Shown piece by piece: positions 52,032-62,409 of a DNA stretch of 64,000 nucleotides; within the stretch, counting starts at the first letter, position 1; every line of letters begins with the position of its first letter. Origin of the DNA: Pseudogymnoascus destructans (lineage: Eukaryota > Ascomycota > Leotiomycetes > Thelebolales > Thelebolaceae); NCBI RefSeq assembly GCF_001641265.1, contig NW_020167531.1, positions 310,001 through 374,000 of the forward strand, read 5' to 3'. The notes under the pieces were generated by a model. That model was given only the letters and a program-made list of their open reading frames with translations, did no database searches and was not told the DNA's origin. The position numbers and the translations under genes are program-made.

Positions 52032-53111
52032 ATGCAGAAAAAAGATATCGACGAGCAGCTAGATCTGCTGAAGGCAGCGATCAACGAGAAGCAGCCTGCC
52101 GACAATGTCATCAACATCTTAACAAAGCTCAAGGCTGAGGTTGTGCCAACGGAAGACATTCTCAGGGTAAGTTTCCCCACTCCGCGCATGACGGCCTTAC
52201 AAGGCATCCCGATACGTTAGCCCCGCTCCAGGGCCAGTCCTGTCTCAAATCAGAGCTGATATTTTATAGAGCACCAAAGCTGGTATGATTGTGGCCAAGC
52301 AACGCGCGAACCCGGATAAAGCTGTCGCACGCCTCGCCTCCGAAATCGTCTCGAAATGGAAGACCATAGTCGAAGCCGAAAAGAGGAGGAAGGTGGGAGG
52401 AGCAAAGCCTGGGACTGCCTCACCAAGTAAAAACGTCGATGCATCGTCCCCAGCCCCACCGCAACCAGCCACAGACTCCGACGAGTGGAAGGGTGCCGAC
52501 CCAGCGAAGCGCAAGTGGCAGGAGGATGGGGTGGACATTAAGCGCACCGGCATGCCGACCCGAGACAATTGTGTCGGTCTGTTATACAACGGCCTCGCAT
52601 TTATGTCCAAGACATCCCCTACCAAAGTTATACTTAAAGCCATGGAAGTCGAGAAAGCGGCATTCACCAAATACAAAGGTGACACTCCAGAGTATCGTGC
52701 CAAGATGCGCTCACTCTTCCAGAACCTCAAGAACAAGCAAAACAAGGAATTAGGCCCAAGAGTCTTGAGCGGCGAAATCCCAGCTGACAAATTTGTGATC
52801 ATGACCCATGACGAACTGAAGTCTGCTGAGCGCAAGAAGGAAGACGACGAACTCCAAAAAGACAACATGAAGAGAGCACAAGTACCGATGGCGGAGAGGA
52901 GCATCAGTGATGCGCTTAAGTGCGGAAGATGCGGACAGAAGAAAGTCAGCTACAGTCAGGCGCAAACCAGGTCTGCTGATGAACCAATGACGACGTTTTG
53001 CGAGTGCACAGTATGCGGAAATCGCTGGAAGGTATGTTTAACTGTTTTGCACTTGTGCACGCAGTTAATTATGAACTATTTGAAGCTGACCCTACGTTCT
53101 AGTTCTCATGA
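52032..53111 (+). CDS. DST1: Transcription elongation factor TFIIS
   Basis: Stimulates RNA polymerase II to cleave and resume from arrest. Exons 52032-52166, 52270-53031 and 53103-53111 give 301 residues; the last exon encodes only FS and the stop. The open frame extends upstream to a TTG at 51954, but the ATG at 52032 matches the family start. Domain I (LW-type helix bundle) ends ILRSTKAGMIVAKQR. Domain II spans about residues 125-240 (RDNCVGLLYNGLAF...RSLFQNLKNKQN). The C-terminal zinc ribbon has CGRCGQKK...CTVCGNRWKFS and the catalytic acidic hairpin RSADEPMTTF. The third intron's branch point (GCTGACC) is visible. Confidence 0.93.
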
Positions 53112-53462
53112 GCTCGTTCTACCTATGTCCTTAAAGTGCGCTGTAGTCCCTCTTTGACACCGCGTCTCCTTTGACCCGCCGCGTGGACAGTAATCATGTT
53201 GCTCCGCATGTCCGCGGTAGGCAAGATATCTTGGCTTATTTAGCCACCCAGCTGTATTTTGATATAAACACAAAGGGCATTCTGGCGCAAGGAGTTCAGG
53301 TTTTCAACCCCCCCCGGAGTCTGTGACATGCCAGGTCATGGATGTGGCTGAATGGCGAAGGTTTGCAATACGGATGCATACCATAGAGGTGTCCTACACA
53401 GTAGAGCCACATCCAGAATTATATACTTACCAATTTTCACGGCCCTGAACGCTGTGATTCCT
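53112..53462. other. Intergenic between convergent TFIIS and cysteine synthase-like genes
   Basis: 351 bp. A C-run at 53310-53316. Nothing else seen. Confidence 0.6.
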
Positions 53463-54800
53463 TCATGATTCGAGTTCAAGAAGTTCAAGAAGTCCCAGGT
53501 TTCCATGCTCCTCTTCCAAACCTTGACTCGCAATCTCTTTCCAGAATTTGCTGAGGTGTCTATTCCCGCTGTCACAGAGTACTGTCACCACCCTCCCCCC
53601 CTTGCCCTCTTTCTTTAATCTCAGCGCAGTAAACACTGCTGCCACGCAGTTAACAGCACTGCTGCTCCCAATAAAGATTCCATCCTTCTCCACCAGCCAC
53701 CTAGCCATTCTCATGGCTTGCGTATCCGTCACTTTAATTACGTCATCGATCAACTCCATCCCCTTCTCAAAATTGTTCGTGAGCCGATTAATTCCGATAC
53801 CCTCAACCATCGTATCGACCTGCTGGCGCCTTCTAGTCCCCTCTCGCTCATGGCTGGAGTACATCACGCCGAACTTGACTTTGTTATACAACCCACTTCC
53901 CTGCGGATCAGCGAGCACGATCGAGACATCTTTCAATCCAACCTCCTGCTTCAAATAGCATGCAACGCCGCTGATTGTCCCTCCCGTTCCTGCACCAGAG
54001 ACAAACGCCGCAATATCCCCCTGTGTCTGCTCAAACACTTCTGGGCCGGTAGTCTCGAAATGGGCCGTCCAATTCGCCTTGCTCTCGAATTGGTTGGCAA
54101 AGAAACCCTTGCTCCCATCCTTCCATTTGCTTGCGTGCCCTTCAGCCCGGCGCCGGGCTAGGTTCACGAAGTGGTCTTGGCTGGTGATAGGTGCGGGGGA
54201 GACGCGCTCGACTGTTGCGCCGAGGTGGTGCAACAGCTCGACTTTCTCCATTGACATGTCCGAGGGCATGCAGATGTGGCATTTATAGCCTTTCGCTCTT
54301 GCCAGAACCGCGAGAGATATTCCAGTGGAACCCACTGTGCCTTCGTATATCGTATCCCCGTTGCATGGCGTCAATAGCCCCTCCTTCTCGGCGACCTCGA
54401 TCATATGAAGGGCCACCCTATCTTTCGGGCTGTTTCCGGCGCCATTGAGCAGCTCTGCCTTGGCGACAATTTCGCAACCTGTTGCTTCGGATAGAGACTT
54501 GATCCTGACGAGCTTGGTGTGACCGATTAGGCCTTCGATGCCAACTTGGATTGTGGGTGGTGTGGGGCTGTCTGGCCCTGGGGGTTGAGGTTTTGTATGG
54601 TCTTCGAGCTCGACAGGCGGGAGGAAGGAGGATTCACGATGTCCATAGAGAGCGGCATCCTTCGTGCGCTTTCGTTGCTCGAAACGTCTTTGAAGGTCGG
54701 GATATAAGTCTTTGAAGCCCAATGTGAGACAGATGCCGGCAGTGAAGGCTACAACGAGCGCGGCCGATGTGTAGGCCTTTGGGTGGTTAGAAACTGACAT
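53463..54800 (-). CDS. Membrane-anchored cysteine synthase-like PLP enzyme (fungal CS2 type)
   Basis: Intronless; 445 residues. Fold-type II PLP enzyme related to O-acetylserine sulfhydrylase. The N-terminus has a transmembrane segment (AALVVAFTAGICLTLGF) before the catalytic part. The Schiff-base lysine is in NGAGNSPKDRVA, the substrate loop is EGTVGSTGISLA, and the phosphate loop is GAGTGGTISG. The order and the N-terminal anchor resemble the yeast YGR012W/Mcy1 class, located on the mitochondrial outer membrane, whose activity is uncertain. A true cysteine synthase would normally have TSGNTG where this protein has GSTG. The function is therefore likely but unproven. Transcribed divergently from the NDUFAF7-type gene. 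Confidence 0.85.
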   Translation of the reverse strand: MSVSNHPKAYTSAALVVAFTAGICLTLGFKDLYPDLQRRFEQRKRTKDAALYGHRESSFLPPVELEDHTKPQPPGPDSPTPPTIQVGIEGLIGHTKLVRIKSLSEATGCEIVAKAELLNGAGNSPKDRVALHMIEVAEKEGLLTPCNGDTIYEGTVGSTGISLAVLARAKGYKCHICMPSDMSMEKVELLHHLGATVERVSPAPITSQDHFVNLARRRAEGHASKWKDGSKGFFANQFESKANWTAHFETTGPEVFEQTQGDIAAFVSGAGTGGTISGVACYLKQEVGLKDVSIVLADPQGSGLYNKVKFGVMYSSHEREGTRRRQQVDTMVEGIGINRLTNNFEKGMELIDDVIKVTDTQAMRMARWLVEKDGIFIGSSSAVNCVAAVFTALRLKKEGKGGRVVTVLCDSGNRHLSKFWKEIASQGLEEEHGNLGLLELLELES

Positions 54801-55039
54801 TGCAGATTCAATATAGTCATAACATCATAAATATTATAGAAGAAAAGGATTGATTATTTACGTCCTATGTTTGGGCGCGAAACAATGACGACAGGCCCAA
54901 GTGAGAAGGCGCCTGAGGTGGATATAAAGGTTATGGTTGACGAAAGCGGGTAGAAGCTCGGACCAAGGATGCACGACCCCGAAATGCGTCCTGCGCAAAC
55001 CGTTGAGATTCATACAGAATTCGGAAAGTTCATGCCCCC

Positions 55040-56650
55040 ATGGACTCCCCAGTTGTAACGCAGCTGTTTCGGCAGCTGTTCAGGCACAGAGCCTGCGAAG
55101 CTGTGCGCCGGCATTCGACTCTACCATTGAGGCTGGGGCACCACGCCCGCGGCGGCCAGGGGAAAACATGGACACCGGGAAGGAGAGCAGCGTCAAGCAG
55201 CGAGGGCTCAAATAGCGAGAGCAACTGGCAGCAGAGGACTGATCTGTTGCCTCAGAACATGTCACACGAGTTCAGCAAGTATCCTACGGTTACATCAGAG
55301 CAATTGAAGACCAGGAGGGAGCGGCCGACGCGGGTGAAGATGCTCACGCGAGACTTCATAGAAGGTTCGTAGGTTCACATCCGCGCCAAAACTATATCTG
55401 AACATGAATACAGACAGTCTATACAATCTATCCTACGGCTACTTCTCGAAACAGGTTGTCATCTTCACCCCCGATGAGCCCTTCGATTTCCTCAATATCC
55501 AAGACGAGCCCGAGTTCCATCGCTTGCTGGGCCAAAAATACACCGATTTTGAGGACAAGCTAGACCGTGTCCAGTACAATGAGACGCGGCAGCTATGGCA
55601 TACACCGACCGAACTGTTTGCCCCATACTACGGAGAAGCCATTGCGCGGTACTTGGTTGCAAACTACAAGATCTCGCAGTTCCCCTACCACGACCTAATC
55701 ATCTACGAGATGGGCGCTGGTAACGGAACACTCATGCTCAATATCCTCGACCATATCCGCGAAACTGAGCCAGACGTATACAACCGCACGAAATACAAGA
55801 TTATTGAGATTTCATCAAACCTTGCGTCGCTGCAGGCAAAGCAGCTGGTCAAAACTGCGGATTCGAGAGGGCACCACTCCAAGGTGGAGATTATCAACAA
55901 GTCGATCTTTGAATGGAACCAGATGGTCCCTTCGCCATGCTATTTCGTCGCTATGGAAGTATTCGATAATTTTGCACACGACGCTATTCGCTACGACCCA
56001 GTGACGGAGGACCCTATGCAGGGGACTGTGCTCATCGACGGTCAAGGAGACTTCCACGAGTTTTACTCTCCGACAATAGACCCTGTCGCCGCGCGCTTCC
56101 TTCGCGTAAGACATGCTGCTACTGGGGGGCGCTATCCGCATCCTTTATCATCGAGCCGTTTCATTCGTGGGCTGAAGACGAAGCTCCCATTCATGCCCAA
56201 CCTCTCGGATCCAGAGTACATCCCGACAAGGTTGATGCAGATGTTCGATATCCTAGCAAAGTATTTCCCCCAGCACAAGCTGGTAACAAGCGATTTTCAC
56301 TCCCTACCGGACACAATCAAGGGGGTTAATGCACCGGTCGTGCAAACAAGATATCAAAGGACAACGGTGCCTGTCACAACACCTCTCGTAAGTTACCTAT
56401 CCAATGCGTGGAATTTTGATAGATCTCTGACATGAAATAGGTTCACCAAGGCTATTTCGACATCCTCTTCCCCACAGACTTCGCAGTCACGGAAAACGTG
56501 TACCAAGCACTGACCGGCAAGCTCACCCGCGTCCTCTCGCACGAGGAGTTCCTGCAGAGATGGGCAGATGTGGAAGGGACGGAAACGAAGAGCGGCGAGA
56601 ACCCGCTATTGACCTGGTATAAGAATGCCAGTGTCATGACTACTGTGTAA
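55040..56650 (+). CDS. NDUFAF7-type arginine methyltransferase, mitochondrial
   Basis: Exons 55040-55364, 55414-56387 and 56441-56650 give 502 residues. The N-terminus is Arg/His/Ser-rich with no acidic residue for its first 17 residues (VTQLFRQLFRHRA), a mitochondrial presequence. The body is the MidA/DUF185 SAM-dependent methyltransferase: the motif I glycine loop is IYEMGAGNGTL, the entry region TPTELFAPYYGEAIARYL, and later VAMEVFDNFAHD and DFHSLPD. Known: the human homologue dimethylates a complex I subunit (NDUFS2) during assembly. In fungi that keep complex I the role is probably the same. The large central exon is divided by phase-compatible introns with GTTCGT and GTAAGT donors. Confidence 0.85.
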
Positions 56651-56914
56651 GATGTATTATGTATGTATATATAGGGGGTTAGTTCGAATAGTATGATTAT
56701 ACCCATGGCAAACACCGCCGCCTTTTTATTGCTTAAGCTTCGTAATTTAAAGACATATGTGATGCTGTAAGGAGAGGCACGCGAGTCATCCTACGGAAAA
56801 TTCCAAACAGATTTCTTCACCATCGACGGCACTTCTCCCTTGTGAAATAAGTCGACTGCTGCCATACCAGTACTACCAATCCCACACTGAAATCTGTAGC
56901 CTTTAGTATTTGAG

Positions 56915-57491
56915 ATGCGTGTGGCCATTTTGCCATACGATGAGTCCTGGGGTAACGGCGTTTTCAGCAATTCAAGCTGCCCTCTCCGCCGCCCTGGCAA
57001 CAGTCAAGGTCCTCAGTATCGAGCATGTCGGGAGTACATCCGTGCAAGGAATGGCTGCAAAACCCGTCATAGACATAGACATCGTTGTCGCAGAAGAAGA
57101 TATCACGGCAGCTATAGCTGCACTCGAGCTCAACGGTTACATTTATCACGTGGAGACTGCGTCCCTTGACCGATATTCGTTCCGATACAATAATCACCAA
57201 CGCCACGCCAAAGGCACTGAAGAGCAAATGACCGGAGAGGTTCGTCGAAATGTGTACATTTGTGGGCCAGGCTCTCTATCATTAAAGAATCATCTTGTTG
57301 TGAGAGAAGCGCTGAGAAATGATCGCGAGCTCAGAGAGGAGCATTCGAGGGTGAAAATGGAGCTGGCGAAAAATGATCATGCAACACTTTCGGACTATGT
57401 GGATGGGAAAGACGCGATTCTTCGAAAGGTTCTAAGTAGGGGAGGCTTATCAAAAGAAGAAATCGATGACGTTGGAAAAGGCAAATATTAG
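56915..57491 (+). CDS. GrpB/UPF0157 nucleotidyltransferase-like protein with an apparent frameshift
   Basis: The ATG at 56915 gives MRVAILPYDESW, the normal start of GrpB-family proteins, but the rest of the protein (FSAIQAAL, then SIEHVGSTSVQGMAAKPVID, VDGKDAILRKVL) is in another frame. The change falls in the run GGGG at 56949-56952; with one G fewer the frame would be continuous. A 16-nt intron is not plausible. The core motif HVGSTSV and the D-I-D dyad of the nucleotidyltransferase fold are present. The gene is either a young pseudogene, a sequencing error, or uses a downstream start. It has no close functional partner nearby. Family members in bacteria and fungi are poorly characterised. 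Confidence 0.7.
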
Positions 57492-57749
57492 GACAGAACG
57501 GACGGCACCGAACTCTTAATAGTGCCCATAGTCGTGACTGGCGGCTGGTTCAACTACAGGCAGGGGGAGTAATTGGAGGAGCGTTATTTGGGAAAAGTCT
57601 ATTTGATGGTATCACAAAGCCAGCACGAAATTGCACCACAGTATCACCTGAGATTACAACAGATAGTATATTTTTATCTTCATTGTGATAATTTACACCC
57701 TGATTGGTCCGTTGAATTCACCCCACAACTCTATGAGTATGAACGACGC
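57492..57749. other. Short intergenic region between convergent genes
   Basis: 258 bp between the GrpB-family gene and the AlaRS stop. No feature is supported; the ORF from 57573 is a chance reading that runs into the antisense of AlaRS. Confidence 0.5.
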
Positions 57750-60700
57750 TTAGATCTTCAACTTGCTTTCAAGCCACTTAGTAGCAGTATTGACAGCCTC
57801 ATCAATCTTCTCAGGCTTCTCACCCTGTCCTTGGCGGGTTGGCTGCTTGCCGCCGGACTTGCCGCCGAGAATATCAACTACGGCCCCTGACCAATCTTCA
57901 GCGAGAACATCCGTCGCATGGGCCTGTGTAGCAAAGCGGTTAGCATGAATATATAAAAGATCGAAGACAATTTTGCTTACAGTTCCAACATAGACACCGT
58001 GAATAACGGCTCCATGCTCCTCGCCTCCAGCAAAGACATACACCGTCTTATCCTTCGCCTCTTTCTTGCAGTAGTTGATCACATCGCTGATAGCCTTGCT
58101 GTTGGCGGAAATCGGTAACCTCGCAACGTAGAAAGACTTATCCTTGTTCTCCGGGTCGTTGAAGTATGCCTTTACTGCATCGGTAGCAGTGCTCGACTCG
58201 GCCTTCTGACGCTTCTTTTGCTCATCGACAACCTTCTTCGACTCCTTGCTGAAGCGGTCACGGAGTTGTTCCTTGGTGAGAGTGGATATCCTGAGACCAT
58301 TGAGGTCGGACGAGATGGCCTTGATTTCGCGCTCCTTCTCAGGTCCGTATGGCAGTGCCTCGAGGGCGTCGAGCCTCTGTGAAAAGTCCTTTGCAGCGAG
58401 CTGGACTTGGCGGGCGGCCTGGCCAGTATACGCAATAATACGGCGGATACCCTTCGCGATACCGCTCTCCTCAACGATGATGAGGTCCTTGATCTCTCCG
58501 GTCTGGTCCACGTGTGTGCCACCGCAGAATTCGACGCTGACTTTGCGCCACTCCTCATTCTTTGGGTCAGCAAGCAAGGTGTCGACATCAACACCAACAG
58601 AGACTACGCGGACGGGGTTGGGGTAGGTCTCGCCAAACACAGCGCGGAGACCGACAATACCCTGCGCCTCCTCAAGCTGGACGTCCTTGGAGTAAATTTT
58701 GCAGTTTTGCCTGATGTACGAGTTTGAGAAATCCTCAATCTTTTGGAGCTCTGGCAAAGTAAGCTGAACCTTGTTAGAGAAATCGAAACGGAGCTTTTCC
58801 GCATCGACCAAAGAGCCCTTCTGGTGCACCTCATCGCCGAGAACTTCTCTCAGGGAGTGGTTCAGGATATGGGTTCCGGTATGGTTGTTGCGGATGGGTT
58901 GCCTTCGGATTTCGTCATATTCAAGTGTGACCTCGTCATCAGCCGAAAGCTGTCCCTGCTCTAGGAACCCGTTGTGAAGAATGTAGCCACCGTATGCCTG
59001 GACATCAACAACCTTGAACTCAGCCCCACCGTCAATACCAATTCTACCAACGTCGGCAACTTGGCCACCTGACTCGGCATAGAAATTGGTACGATCCAAC
59101 ATCAACCCAAAGTTTTGACCAGCCACCAACTCCTTGGTGGATTTCAGGAAGTCTTTGCCATCATAGATGAATTTAACTTTACCAGTAGTAACGTTGCCAG
59201 TGTACTTTGCGTCGTCGATTGTTGGTGGTATCTCAGACTTGTTTAGCTCAGCGATCTGATGGACATCCAGCTTGGCGAATGCAATGACACCCTCCTTTGT
59301 AGACTTGCTAGCTTCGCGAGCCTTCAGCCTTGCAATTTCGATCTCTTCATCATTGTAGCCGATGTTACGCTCATCCGCCATAATCTTGGTTAAATCTTCG
59401 GGGAAACCGTAAGTGTCATACAGACGCCAGACCTCATCTCCAGTGAGGCGGTTGGTGCCAGACTTGATAGCTCTTGTAGCAAATCTTTCAAACATCTTTT
59501 CACCATTGTCCAAGGTCCTGGCAAATTGAGCTTCTTCCTCGTCTAAGATTTCAGCGACCTCAGACTGCATCCTGACAATTTCGGGGAATTGTTCGCCCAT
59601 CTGCTCCACCAGAGCTGGCAAAATACGGGAGAAGAAGTTTCCAATATCGGCATTGAAGTATTTCCTGGCATAGCGCGACCCTCTGCGTAGGACGCGGCGG
59701 ACAACGTAACCACGGCCTTCGTTGTTTGGAACTGCTCCATCAGAAATAGCGAATGTGAGGAGGCGCACATGATCCGCAATCACGCGGTATGCGGTGTCGA
59801 TTCCGTCGGCATCATCTTTGCCATACTTATCAGTGTATGGTCGAGCTTGGGTAACCTCCTGGATTTTGGCGAATAACGGGGTGAAAACGTCAGTAGCGTA
59901 GTTGGAAGTCTTGTCTTGGAGAATAGACACGAGGCGCTCAAAGCCCATGCCGGTATCAATATGTCTGGCGGGAAGAACCTTTAAGGACCTGTCCTTTTGT
60001 CTGTCAAATTGCATGAAGACGTTGTTCCAAATCTCAAGCACATTTGGGTCATCCTGGTTGACTAGACTGGCGGCGTTTCGGCCCCCAATTCTATCAAAGT
60101 GGATTTCACTGCAGGGACCACATGGTCCCGTCTCTCCCATCTCCCAGAAGTTATCTTTAATGTCTCCTGGCAAAATGTGGTCTTCAGAAACACCAACTGC
60201 CATCCACAGCTCCTTGGCCTCCAAATCAGCCTCGAGGCCTAGGTCTTTGTCGCCCTCGAAATAAGTCACATAGAGACGGTCCGGATCTAACTTAAAGACC
60301 TTGGTCAATAGTTCCCAAGAGAACTCGATGGTCTCCTTTTTGAAGTAGTCCCCAAAAGACCAATTACCCAACATCTCGAAAAATGTCTACTCGTATGTTA
60401 GTACGGCTGGCAGAGAGCAATCTGTGTCTCACTTACGTGATGATAGGAGTCTTTTCCAACATCGTCAAGATCCTGTAGTGAATTCTATAAGTAATTTGCC
60501 TTTCACAAGTAGCCAGTGGGCCTTACATTGTGCTTTCCACCTGCTCTAATACACTAAAAAGATAATCAGCTTGTATTCCAGTCGCTGGGAGGAATGTAGC
60601 TCACCTTCTGGGTATCAACAGCACGCTTCATGCTGGCAAATGCTTCGGTGGCTCCAACTGTCCCCAGGAAGATAGGCTTGAACTGGTTCATACCAGCATT

Positions 60701-61346
60701 CGCGAACAGGAGGGTAGCGTCATTGTGTGGCACCACCGAGGCGGAAGAAACTGCACGGCAGGTATTAGCAGATTATCTCGAATAAACAACGTCCCGAAGC
60801 ATAAATAAAACATTGATGGTATATAGAAATAGTAATTTTAAACAATTTGCGCCCAGATATATAAAAATCCGTGGACGTGAACCCCCAAAGCCTCATTTCT
60901 TATGTGCATGGTGGGGTATGTTTCCCCGCAGCGCGGCTCAAGCCATAGCTTAGGGCAGCTCGAATGACGACAAAGGAACCAGAAATCTGACTGTCCGACC
61001 TCGATACGGCGATCTTCGGCTTTGTAATCCTCCATATAATCACTAGAATCGCGGCGCAGAGAAGAAGGCGGCCTCTTTACATACCAATCTCGTGCTGTCT
61101 GTCGGCGAAATACTCCAGGAACGTCTTCCTCACCAGTGGCGCGGGCCACTCTTGGGCCGTCTCGCTGGCCATATTGCCCGAAAACCGTCTTCCTCCGGCA
61201 ATTAACTGTATGTGTGATCGTCTAGAAGATCTTGGCGCAGTGAGTCTCTGGGTATAACGAGGGAGGATACGTGTGGATTCGACGGTGCAGAAGATAGGCG
61301 AGCGAGTCAAGAAAGACGTCGACCTCCACAAGCCGCCGACAACCAT
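57750..61346 (-). CDS. ALA1: Alanyl-tRNA synthetase, with likely cytosolic and mitochondrial forms
   Basis: Charges tRNA-Ala. Exons: 61172 (or 61346)-61085, 60750-60605, 60553-60527, 60472-60437, 60386-57981, 57923-57750. The ATG at 61172 (MASETAQEW) gives 958 residues, the cytosolic size. An in-frame ATG at 61346 adds 58 residues, rich in Arg, Ser and Thr with almost no acids (SRRSHIQLIAGGRRFSGN), a typical mitochondrial presequence. The class II catalytic core includes FANAGMNQFKPIFLG and CIRAGGKHNDLDDVGKD; the editing domain has NNHTGTHILNHSLREVLG and CGGTHVDQTG; the C-Ala domain follows. Intron 1 is 334 nt; the last intron (57980-57924) is 57 nt, stop-free and 3n. Confidence 0.92.
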
Positions 61347-61525
61347 CCAGCGCTATCGTCTACGAGACAAGCCGCCCAATCGAACAGCAGCTACAGACAA
61401 AGTATCAATCAAGCTCGACGTCGCGACGAGGACACAAAGCTCGTTCGCTGTAGAGGATACAATCTTATTGACGAGCGGTTGATAAAAGAAAAAGTTGGCT
61501 GGAGCTCGGGCTACGAAATAATGTG

Positions 61526-62261
61526 ATGGAGCACCGTCGCGCGATGGACGGCAGGGTCAAGAAGAGAAAGGCTGAGACACTGAATTTCAACGACGACAGA
61601 CTGTCGAAGAAACTTAGCACTCTCAATTTAGGTTCTTATTCACTCCGTATTCATTTCGTTTGGACTTGGGCTAATTTCATCTGATGTAGACCACAATGCC
61701 GATCACCTCCATGCCTCCGTCGAGCAACGTCCCAACACGCTCCCAGCCCTGAAGACACCAGAAAGACAACAAGTCGACGATGATACGATGCGATTAGACG
61801 ATACGAAACATAAAGTTTACATCTACGACCTGGACAAAGAACTCGAGGAGATTGAGTCATCGGACGACGAAAATAAACTGGTCTTTTTACCAGATATCGA
61901 GAAGCGCCTCTTAAACAGGCGCATACCCTCATCTATCCTCGCGAATAAGGATGGCGAGCTAGCGGGAATGAACCAAAGCCAGGCCATGGTATTATACGAC
62001 ATCCCACACTCACTGACTTTAACAGACGAGAAAGACAGTGTGAGGAAAGCTATCCTTGAGTCCAGGCGCAGGGCACAGGAGGAGCTGGCGGTAGGCCGAC
62101 CAGAAGACCATGAAGAAACACCAGGAATACTAGCGGATCAGTCGGCTTCTAAGCCTCTAGTTTCCGCCCGTCCTCTCACTAACAATAACGTTGTTATTGG
62201 CCCAACTGTAGAGCCTATGGCCGTAGAAGAGGGCGAGGCTGTTGTCATGGACCTCGATTGA
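61526..62261 (+). CDS. Unknown nuclear-type small protein
   Basis: Exons 61526-61631 and 61690-62261 (58-nt intron) give 225 residues. The N-terminus is basic (DGRVKKRKAETLNF), resembling a nuclear signal, followed by DDRLSKKLSTLNL. The middle has an acidic segment with KHKVYIYDLDKELEEIESSD and FLPDIEKRLLNRRIP. The rest is Ala/Glu/Val-rich and ends in MDLD. No known family was recognised; the conserved-looking middle suggests a real protein rather than a chance ORF. It lies divergent from AlaRS, with 180 bp between the upstream AlaRS ATG and this one. Confidence 0.6.
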
Positions 62262-62409
62262 TATGGTACCGTAACATTCAAATTAAGCCGTTATATACCA
62301 TTATACAGCAGTCATCACAAGCCAATATCAGCCGTTCTTTGTAGCAGTGAAGATGCGAACGTGACGTTCCAAGTCCGTATCAGGAAATAACTATGTGAGC
62401 TATATACAG

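Noticed and set aside
56791..57000. Minus-strand ORF with a protein-like C-terminus (KGEVPSMVKKSVWNFP)
   Set aside because: No start, splice or family support; it overlaps the GrpB-family gene in antisense.
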